A DNA stretch of 64,000 nucleotides. It comes from Thamnaconus septentrionalis. Its lineage: Eukaryota > Chordata > Actinopteri > Tetraodontiformes > Monacanthidae. Each line of letters starts with the position of its first letter. Within the stretch, counting starts at the first letter, position 1. The stretch is from the NCBI GenBank assembly GCA_009823395.1, contig CM020502.1, positions 26,166,944 to 26,230,943 of the forward strand. Direction: 5' to 3'. Shown piece after piece: positions 52,325 through 61,434 of this stretch. The position numbers and the translations under genes were made by a program. The notes under the pieces were generated by a model. It was not told the origin of the DNA and made no database searches. It worked only from the letters and a program-made list of their open reading frames with translations.

Positions 52325-54997
52325 CTGTGTTTACTGGCGAGGCAATCAGCTGTAGATCTTATCAAAGGTCAGACACGCCTCTGATCCGCCTCAGAGGGGG
52401 TTAGCCAAGCCAACATGTTCCTGCCACGATGGAAAGAAAGGAAGAAAAGGAAAATCAGCTGATAAGAGCTCCTCCCTTATCAGCTCATCGAAGCTGTGTT
52501 TACAGAGGGTCCAGCGGTTACACGCACTGACGCTGCTGATGTGTGAGTGAGCGTCACTGTTTCCAACCCCGGAGATGTAAAGCTGCAGTTGGGGCGGGAA
52601 ATGAGGGACAAACTGCAAAAACCGCCATAACAACGGTAGGTTAATGAGGCGTGGCTGACAGGCTACCAACAACAAAACAAAACAAATGGGCTGGACCTCA
52701 CGTTAATGGTATGGAGCGACAATACCAGCAGGATGTGTCTTGAGTCCCCAAGCCTCTCTTTGTCTCTGCGGAACCATTAAAATGACTGATTTAGCCGTGC
52801 GGAGGAGCTCCGTGACTAGGAATCTTTCACTCTGGTGCGCTCGCAAGAATCAGATGGAGTTCAGTCATGTGGATATTCCAGGAATAAAACCTTTCAGAGT
52901 TTTCCAGCCTTGGATTTGGTTGTGAACACACCACCGCACGCACACTCACAAGGTTTTGGGTGCCTCCACATTTCACCCTTCATCCATCACACTTGTCTGC
53001 GAGAACGTCCTCCAGCATCCAGCAGAATTCTTCAGTAATCCATGACTGAAGCAAAGCAGACCTTCCAGCTCCATCTCTGCTGCTCGGGAACACCCGTCAA
53101 AGTCTCTGGAACTCTCTCAGTCGTGATCTGACTCGACGTGCTAAATCAAAACATCAACCTCTGGGTCAACGATGCGGCCAGATTTTGTTAAACGGGAGTA
53201 AGGTGAACAATCTCCCCACCAGACTTCCCCAAATGGGGAGCGTGTCAGTGTCATTTTCATGGACAAATGGTTCTGCTGAAGTCTGAATCATGTCTCTCTC
53301 AATTAGGCACCCAATCGGCTCAGCACCACTTTTTAGGATTTCCCAAGATTACAATGGGTGACTCTGTGATGGACTTTTACCATCCTGGAAACCCAAATGA
53401 AACCTCTCCTAAATAGTTTGTATTAAGCTTGTGCATCCATCTGGTAAATGGCCCGTAAAAAGCATTTGGAAAGGCGGAGGCTCAACTGATTCAAGGGGAG
53501 CAGTGAGATTTGGCACTAATAGCTGTGGCAACGTAAGTTATTATCCTTCACAGAGCTTAATTAAATCCTTCCGAATTTGCCATTTGGGAGTCATAATGAT
53601 TGGATTTTCTTTATGAAAGTTTGTCCTTCCTGCTTTTAATGCCAAAATGCAGTGAAATTCTCACAAAACTGGAGCTACAGCAACATCCATGCTAATCTCT
53701 GTAGTGATTGTCATAGTAGCTGCCTCTTCTGCTGATTTAAACCTGAAGGAAACTTATTGGTTATGGCATCCCTGTGAAATGAGGACTGGTTGAAAACTGC
53801 TCTCTGTTGGATTGTGGCAAGATGGATGAGACATATTTTTCAGGTTTTGAAATCTGAGCGAACCAGCTGCTATCCAAGGTTTCCTCACGGTTTCTCAATT
53901 GAGGCAACACTTCACTCCTTCCCTCCACTCTCTCCTCCCTATTGCTCTTCTAATTCGAAGCTTCAAACGTCATCCTCCCATACAGCTGGTCACTCTGGCC
54001 TCCTCCACCCTCCCCTCTCCATCCCCTCAGAGCCTTGTGCCAAACAGTAGAGTCTGAGAACCACCCGTCAGCCACCTCTCCTCCTCCCTCTGCTCCACCG
54101 CCCATCAAGCAGGTCCAGGATGAGCTTCCAGGACTTCTGCTCTCGGCAGCTGTCGCCCGCCACCATCCAAACAGCCCGGCGTCCAACTTCTCCGCCCAAG
54201 GTTCCTCGGGGCCGCTTGTCTCATCGCGTCTAATCCCAGAACGATCGGCCAAATATCCATTTTGTTGTGTCCTCACGCAGTTTCCAGAATATCCAATTTC
54301 CTCGCAGGCCTGTTATTGTTTCACTCATCTGAATGTCGGCCAGCCTTCTTTCCTCGATTTCCCCCCAAATAACAAGAATCTGCTGTATTTTTCACATTAG
54401 TTTGCAAAGTCTGTTTGTTTTGGAATGTGTGCAGATGGAGGTTTTATCACCGGATGATATCAGTGTTTTTGCAAGTCGATCCTCAATTTGCAAATGTCCC
54501 CGCTGTGTAACAGTAAAGTCTCGCCTTATCTTATCTTGACTTCTCTCCCTTTGCAACGCCTTTCTTTTTTGTTTTTTCTTTGCATGATTGCAGCTTTTGA
54601 AAACAGTCTCTTTCACATGTCGTGCGCATATGTGTTTGTTTGGAAGCAATCCCCCTTCCAGGCGGATCGACGTCATTGGAAATGTTACAGGAAATGTACA
54701 GCAGGAAGTCCTTTGGGGAAAAAAGGGCTTTCCTCTTTGATTTGAAGCTGATGATATCTGGGAACGGGCTCGGAAACATGTAAATCCAACGGCAGGCTTG
54801 TGGAAGCAGCATCCAAAACCCCAACTACTGTATCAGAGCCGCAAATTAATTGGCTTTTACAAGCGAGACTAATAAAGTGGGGGATTTTGGCCAGCCGATC
54901 ACATTACAGCTGCACCGTGTCGTCGTTTCAAATGATAGTTTCAACATCATCCAGACGCTGGTCGAAGATTTCACTGACGATGTGTTTGTTCTCTCAG

Positions 54998-55079
54998 AGG
55001 CAGTAAAGACATAAAAGAAGACAGCATCAGAGGAGATGGAGAACAAGAAGAAAGAGCTGCCAAACATCAGATCTGAGAG
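54998..55079 (+). other. Exon-like block flanked by good splice sites
   Basis: The acceptor gtttgttctctcag and the donor CTGAGAG/gtgagt enclose 82 purine-rich bases. An ATG in good context (gagATGG) could start MENKKKELPNIRSE. No single frame is open from the acceptor through to the donor. It could be a 5' exon of a non-coding or coding transcript, or chance. Confidence 0.25.
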
Positions 55080-55380
55080 GTGAGTTCTTGCCAAAAGAAA
55101 AAAAGTGCTGGCGAGGCAACTAAAGCTATCCCATCCTATACCAGGCCAGCTGGGGCGCTGTGTCAGTGGCAGTGCTGCCCTCTGTGATCAGAAGCCAGTA
55201 GAACCACAGAAATTAATTTAAAACTGTAATAATTCCAAGGTTTAAAAACAAAAAAACTAAAGTGTGTCCCTTTAACTGTAATAGTGTTTGTCCACTGTTG
55301 TCTGTCATCATTTCAATTAAAGTGTGAATGTGTTGCTGCTGCTTCTTGATGGATTCCACCTGTGCTGCAGCTCACCAGGT

Positions 55381-55429
55381 GTTCAGCAGCTTCCCAGGGT
55401 GGTGAAGACACTGTGGGAAGCTGCTGAAC
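55381..55429. repeat. Perfect 16-bp hairpin with 17-base loop
   Basis: GTTCAGCAGCTTCCCA (55381-55396) and TGGGAAGCTGCTGAAC (55414-55429) pair exactly. There is no T run after it and no promoter-like element before it. A further CACCTG/CAGGTG pair lies just upstream (about 55357-55381). Confidence 0.8.
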
Positions 55430-56910
55430 CAAGGCAGGGGAGGAGGAGCCGCACGTAGTTTCTCCTTTTTTGAGATTCAGTCGAACCAAAACAAAACAAA
55501 ACAAAACCTTGTTCGTTTAATTCAAGCAGCAAACGCTGCCACGTCGTTTAGCGGCTTTGTACGTTTTCTCTCTGGCGGCTCCGCTGCTTGTTTGGACCAT
55601 CTGGTGTTTTCAAGCTGCTGTTTGGCTGAGGGAAGAGTTTCTCTTTTTTTTTCCGTCCTTCCTTCCTTCCTGGCACCCAGAAATGCTCGCAGATGCGCTG
55701 TAGCGAGCAGCCGCAAAAGAGCGCCAACATGTGGCCACTGCTGGGAAGAACAGCCGGTGAGTTGACAGTGACAGCTAATATTTTCCTTCCATGTATCTCA
55801 GCTTTTACTTTTATTCTATTTTATTTGTATTAATATTTTTATTATTATTCTGCCCCCTTGTCCTCTCGATATGTGAAGATGATTCCTGCTCTTCAGCCTC
55901 TGTCACCCAGCCAAAGCTAAATAAGTCCCCGCTCAGTAACTGACTGCATTCCACACCGTCTCCCTCCAGCTGCTGCAACGGGTAGCGTGACTCTTTATTT
56001 TGGCTCCGCCTACTCTAGTTCCTCCTCTCTCTGTCGGCCTTCCACCAGATCCAGCCGGTTAATTAACCCTGTCTCTCCTTGTCGTCTTTCTGCCAGTAGA
56101 GTCGGCCGGCTGGCGGTGCAAGGTGCACTGCTACATGTGTATCGTCCAATCAACCCTCCAGATTTTCTGGAGGGGAAAATGAATTGTTTGCAAACTCAGC
56201 TACAGTTGAAATCAGGCACGAAGCTGGAAGATGTTGCCCAGATGGTTATTGAGGAGTCAAGAGGCTGCATTGTCTCATATTTTGAAAAGGTCCCAACTTA
56301 TTAATTAATTACCCCCGGCCCCTCAAAAAAGCATATTTAGCCTTGTGATTACAGCCTCCTTTCACAGCACCGCAGTTCACCCCAGGCTGCTGCTAGCTTA
56401 CACAAGCACGCTGTGTGCATATGTGTGATGCGCCGATCGTAACCCCCTTCTCTCTCAAAAAAAAAACCCAAAAAAAACGTGCGCCCTTGGCCTGCGCACT
56501 GAACTCCAGGGCTGACAAATGAGCAACATGTGCGCGGATAACGAGGAGCAGGGCCGAGCCCTCGCTGACATCATCGGCAGAGGACGAAGAATAAGTGATT
56601 TTTTTTATGATTTTTTTCTTCCTTTTTTATTTAATGACGGCTCATCGACAGATCTCCCATCAAAGCCGCCTGCACGGCGGCGGTGTGATCCTCACTCATC
56701 GGTGAGATTTACAGCTCGGACCTCACCCCTGCCTGCCGCTCATCGCCACCCCCCCGTTCCAAGCGATGAGCAAGAGCACACAAGTGGGTCCCGTAAAAAC
56801 AGCGCCGCTCTACTGGGCTGTCCTGACGCTTTAATTGGCGAGGCGTAAATCAGCGCTCCATTGTCAGGCAGAAGGCTAATTAGTTCCTTTTGGTCTTCCC
56901 TCCATTTTAC

Positions 56911-56914
56911 CGCC

Positions 56915-56955
<41 letters not shown>

Positions 56956-56956
56956 G
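56911..56956. repeat. (GTCT)n microsatellite
   Basis: Eleven or so tandem CTGT/GTCT units. A shorter one lies at about 14384-14405 in mtpn intron 3. Confidence 0.95.
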
Positions 56957-57510
56957 AGGCTTTTATCAGCAACCTGCCTTGCACATGTGCACCTCCCCTC
57001 CCCATCCCCCCTCACTTTTCCACTCTTCTCCCTCCTGAGCTGCAAATAGAAATAATCTGCTTCAATTTATTTTTTGGCGCTGTGAAATTGTGAAAATCAT
57101 GAATTTACCAGCGCGATACGTGCTGCTCTCACGACTCTGCAGCTGAAACAAAAGCATCTCTTCATTTGATAAAAGATAAAAAAGCAAAAGCAAGCCGGGG
57201 TCTGTTTTTCCCTCTCTGACCGCGGCTAAATCCACCGCAGCTGCTGTTTGTCACCAGCTACCATGTAATCGCCGCATCGCTGTCCATTAAGTGGGAAAAT
57301 ACTGCAAAGCTGTATTTGCTGATGTATGGACAAAAAAGCTGAACCTAAAATGCATCTGCACTTGTTTTATGGGATATTTTCACGACGTGACGACATCATT
57401 GTGCAGCTGGACAGAAAATTAACAGCTTTGCCTGCGAGCTCCATGGGTGGAAAATAGTTTTTTTTTCTTGGCCGCGACTGGCAGAAATTTTAATGCGGGT
57501 CATCTGCAAT

Positions 57511-57652
57511 GTGGCCCTGCGATGAACTGGCGACTTGTCCAGGGCGTCACCCTGCCTTCGCCCTAAGACAGCTGGGATAGGCTCCAGCAGACCCCCGTGA
57601 CCCTGAACAGGAATAAGCGGGTATAGAAAAATGAATGAATGAATGAATGAAT
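57511..57652 (+). mobile_element. 5'-truncated SINE copy (3' tail only) with perfect target duplications
   Basis: This matches the last ~138 bases of the full SINE (42350-42487) with only a handful of differences, from gtggccctgcgatgaactgg to the (GAATG)n end. It is flanked by GTCATCTGCAATGT at 57499-57512 and 57653-57666. The left copy overlaps the element start by the bases shared with it (ATGT), which indicates microhomology at the 5' joint. Confidence 0.92.
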
Positions 57653-58369
57653 GTCATCTGCAATGTTTTACCGCCACAGTTTCTTTGCTGAGATTTTCAA
57701 CTGGCTCCCTCATTGAAATTCTCTGAAACAGACCCGCAAACGTACCGAAATGCCGTCAAGCTTGTCACGTGATGAAGTGGCCAAATACCATTTGGCCACT
57801 AGATGTCGTCGTTTTTCAAGGGGCTTTTCACGCACCTCGTGCACTAAACAAAACAAACCAGTTCCCTGCAGCAGCAACAGCCTCCAGCTTGATGCCAAGT
57901 GATGAAGTCACGCCACGATTACTGCGGCCAGCAGACGGCGCTCTGCATGTTTATGCCCTTACCCCCCTTTCATTGACAAATTCAGGCTTCTGAATTTGGG
58001 CGCGCTATCGTTAGCATCAAACGGTGTCCGTTTGTCGTTGTGGACGGAGGAAGGACGGAATTAACATCAAACAGTTGTAGTTTGCATCAGATTAACCTTG
58101 TTTAACGAGCAAAACGCTCATGTGCGTGCTGGCGATTTAAAAACTTGCCAAATATTTCCGCTCAATCGTGGAATAAGATAAAAGCTGCAGCGTTGCTTCG
58201 CCTCAGGACCTTTTATTTTGATCTCGAGCACCAGTGGCAGCAACCAGGAAATTAAACTGATTGGTTTTTCCCCGTCGTGGCCGATCTGACACCCTGAGTG
58301 ACTGTGACCTTTTCTCCTGCTCGCTCTCTCTCTCTCTCTCTCCGTCTCTCGCACACGTCTTAAGTTTGC

Positions 58370-58460
58370 TGTCTTGTTAGCGGTGGTGGGGTGATGGGGG
58401 GTGTCCAAGGCGGGAGGGGTAAGAAGGAGGAGGGGGGAGTAGGAGGGGGAGGACTTCAGT
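58370..58460 (+). promoter_or_regulatory. G-rich tract at the presumed semaphorin promoter
   Basis: Many G runs of three or more lie within about 75 bases (58383-58453, e.g. gatggggggtgtcc, ggcgggagggg, gaggaggggggagt). They sit just before the presumed first exon. This is the kind of sequence that can form G-quadruplexes or bind Sp/KLF and MAZ proteins. Confidence 0.35.
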
Positions 58461-58499
58461 GGAGAGTCTGTAATAGGACACCAGCCCTCGTCTGTCTTC

Positions 58500-58543
58500 T
58501 CTCAGCTCTGCTCTCCGGTGCTTCTCCCTCCCGCTGACGCCTG

Positions 58544-58574
<31 letters not shown>

Positions 58575-58868
58575 GTGCTCGCTCGCCCTCTCCCTCACCC
58601 TCACTCCCTCTCACTCTCTCTACCTCGACTCCTCACATGGACTAGCTGCAGTTTCTCCTCCCGCTGCTGCTGCTGCTGCTGCTGCTGCCGCTGCCACTGC
58701 AAACTGGACCAAACTGGAGAGACTTTATTTTTCATCCCCCTTCATTCTTCTTCTTTGGTTTTTTAAAGGAGTTTAAAACATCTGAGCTGGGCTCTTGGCT
58801 GCTGCTGCTGCTACTGCTGGTGGTGGTGGTGTGAGTGGAGGCGGCATCGGAGGGGACGCTCTTGAGAG
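58500..58868 (+). other. Candidate non-coding first exon of the semaphorin gene
   Basis: A strong donor, GAGAG followed by gtgagt, lies at 58868/58869. It would splice to the acceptor at 61252 just before the semaphorin start. The exon body is pyrimidine- and CTG-rich without a useful reading frame. A second GTGAGT at 58831 could be an alternative donor. The 5' end is unknown; 58500 is only a rough limit. Confidence 0.4.
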
Positions 58869-60661
58869 GTGAGTCCTCTAAATCCTGCGTGGGGTGCTGG
58901 GGGCTTTTACCTGCTGGGGGAGGAGAACAGGTGCAGCTCCAAGTCTGACTCACTCCTGTTTGGGCCCCTCGGACCCCCGACTTCAGCCCTTCCAGCACCC
59001 GTCCTGCACGGCCGTGACAGTAGGGGTGAGGGGGTGGGGGGGTGGGTGCTCAGAGGGTTCTGTGTGCAGGCTGTAATGGAGCTGCTGACAGCTGAGTGGT
59101 GGGGTGTGTCCCAGGCAGCACACAACTTGTTTACCGCTTCAGAGTTTTAAGTCCGAGGACGCAGAAAATGAGTTTTCATTCGTGGACCCCCCCCCCCCTC
59201 CTTTTTGACCACGTGTGTAGAAAAAAAAACGAAGGTGGTTGAGTGATTATTTAAAGACGCTCCCGTCACGGCGGGATGGAAAATTCATCAGGAACGCACC
59301 ATAAACGTAATTAGCGCTCCAGCTGGAAATAAGGGTGTCAGCGTGGGGGCTCGGGGACGGATCTCCGTGGAGGCTTTCGTTCCTGGTGCACCTTGTGGAG
59401 ACCAGCTGAGCCACATGTCCACATGTGCAGCAGCACCAGCGGCAGCAGGAGTGAAGTTTAAACGTTACGGGACCCCGAGGGTGGAGGAGGTGATCCGACC
59501 CTTGGGGTCGACGACAACCCCAGCTGGAGCCTGTCGGCCCTCTGCCGCTCTGCATCCAGGCCGAGTGGAGCCTGAAACACACTTTAAAGGGTCGATTCAC
59601 TCTAAACAACCCCAGAAAAACCCACTAAACTCTCACTCAGCGCTAACCGCCTCCTAATTAACAGTCTGGGATCCCGAATTGTCGCGTCGCAATTAGCTTT
59701 TTTCAGTTTCCTTGCTGTGTCAAGCGGGGGGGAAAGGTTGCGGTCGCGGCAGTTAAAGTGCGGCAGTTAAAGTCGAGTGTGGACCAATAAAGAAACCAAC
59801 TCGGTTGAAGTGAGACAGACGGGAGTCTGCTGCGTTCGAAAGAAATGAAATCCCTCCCTTCGCACCTCGGCCAGCTCGACGCTAACACATCACATTGGCT
59901 GCAAAGTGAAACCCAAGTTTTAATTGACTGTGCCCTACAGTCCCGCCGAGGTTCTTTTAAATCTGTCGGGGGGGAAGTGATGTGTAATCCGACAGGGTTG
60001 GGGGGGGGCGGCTGGTGGTTGCAGGTTTCCAGCAGCAGCTGGGAAAAAGCCTTTAAAACCCAGAACCCAGTCTGGGCCTGTGGACTCAAAAACATTCCGC
60101 CAGTCGCAACCACAGCAGAAAGAAAAAAAACATCCTCCACCAGGTGGACAAGCCTGCATCCAGGAAGTTCTTTGGGGGGTGGAGATGGGGGGCAAACAGG
60201 AAGTAGTGCATCTTCTGCTCCAGGTCCATCATCTGGAAGTCCTAAAAGCCGCGGCTGCTGGTCCGCAAGGACAGGAAATTTAAAAATGTGCAGGTTCTGA
60301 AAATTGGCGGGGGGACGATGCAGGAGTGGGCAGGGGGGTTTGGGGGAGTGGGAGGGGGAGGAGCCTCAGGATGCAGCCGGCGTCCAGCTGTTTGACTCCC
60401 GACGCCGCTTGGCGTCTCCAGCGAGCAGCCAGCAACTCTGTTTTTCTCTTCTTCTTTTTTTTTCCTCGCCCTCCTCACCCCTCCTCACTGCTGCCCCCCC
60501 CAGCTGGGCCTCACCGGGCCAGACCCTGTTTGGCGCCAACCCGAATCGCGCAGCCGCCCGATCAATTTTTCAGCGTGCATCCATAAGCCATGAAGACGCC
60601 CCCCGCAGGGGAGACCAGGCGCTGATGTTGTTGGGTTGTCTTTTTTTTTTTTTTTTAAGCC

Positions 60662-60725
60662 GTGTGTGTGTGTGTGTGTGTGTGAGGGAGTGCACGGGAC
60701 ACACACACACACACACACACACACA
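60662..60725. repeat. Inverted pair of (GT)n and (AC)n tracts
   Basis: (GT)n at 60662-60683 and (AC)n at 60699-60725 are complementary and only about 15 bases apart, so they can fold into a long hairpin. Another (CA)n lies at about 61102-61136. Confidence 0.9.
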
Positions 60726-60997
60726 TGCACGGTTAAAAAAAAAAATTGTTGATGCTCCTGCAGCAGAGTTGCCAGCTGTACCTGCTGCCATCAATAATTG
60801 AGCTGCTCTCGTCCAGCTATGGAGAAACAAGAGGAACAAGACAGGAGAGCAGAGGGTTCCCCCCCTCCCCCCCGCAACCTCTATACACCGCCCTACACCC
60901 CCCACCCCCCCGCCACCTCCTCACTGCAGATTTATCTCATCCATATTTCAGGGGAGCAGCAGCAGGTGACAGCGGCCGACCTGCGTCACTCACTCAC

Positions 60998-61016
60998 AGC
61001 GCCCCCTCTGGTCTGC
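60998..61016 (-). promoter_or_regulatory. CTCF-like motif before the semaphorin coding exon
   Basis: The minus strand reads AGACCAGAGGGGGCGCTG, a near-consensus core. A second, CCACCAGGAGGCGCC, lies on the minus strand at about 61478-61492, just inside the following intron. Confidence 0.4.
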
Positions 61017-61096
61017 ACCAACATGAATCTGGTCCTTATTGTCTCTTTATGACAGTCATGGGACTGTTAATAAGCTGCTGCCGCCACCTCAGAATA

Positions 61097-61140
<44 letters not shown>

Positions 61141-61289
61141 GATGTTTGTTCCTGTGATTTAAAAGGCAGCGCGGTGTCCATATTTGTTCATGAGCTCGTA
61201 ATGCAATTTACCATCTGAACGAAAACCAACTGATCTTCTCTCTCCCTCTCAGCCCTCCTGCAGGGGTCGCCGCCTGTTTTCCTGCAGCC

Positions 61290-61434
61290 ATGGGCAGCTC
61301 GGCACGGCCGGTGGGCGGCGCCGCCGCCACCGCTGCCACCGCCGCAGCGCTCCCCCTTCTCATGGCTCTGCTCCTCGCCGCCGGGACCTCCGGCCTGCCG
61401 CAGCCGCTGCCCAGAGTCTTCTTGACGTTCGAGG
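61290..61434 (+). CDS. sema3c: Class 3 semaphorin, first coding exon (SEMA3C-like); gene continues off the right edge
   Basis: The exon encodes 48 residues plus one base and ends TTCGAGG before the donor gtaagg (phase 1). Residues 1-35 are a long Ala/Leu-rich signal peptide with core ALPLLMALLLAAG (20-32). The mature start QPLPRVFLTFE (38-48) matches the first mature residues of class 3 semaphorins, best SEMA3C, which has QARVYLTFDE. The phase-1 break, with the next codon beginning G, fits the Glu that follows in that family. SEMA3C is a secreted ligand for neuropilin/plexin receptors in neural and heart outflow development. The Sema domain exons are not in this window. An acceptor at 61251-61252 (tctccctctcag) lies 37 bases before the ATG; a second possible acceptor is at 61286-61287. 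With only 11 diagnostic residues, the class 3 call is stronger than the choice of member. Confidence 0.6.

Larger units (their letters stand above)
45541..58300. other. Gene-free interval between fam180a and the semaphorin gene
   Basis: No recognised coding exon was found. It holds the tandem duplication at 51985-52324, hairpins at 51933-51996 and 55381-55429, an exon-like block at 54910-55079, (GTCT)n at 56911-56956 and a truncated SINE at 57511-57652. The 181-codon minus-strand frame at 50761-51306 has no family features. Confidence 0.6.
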
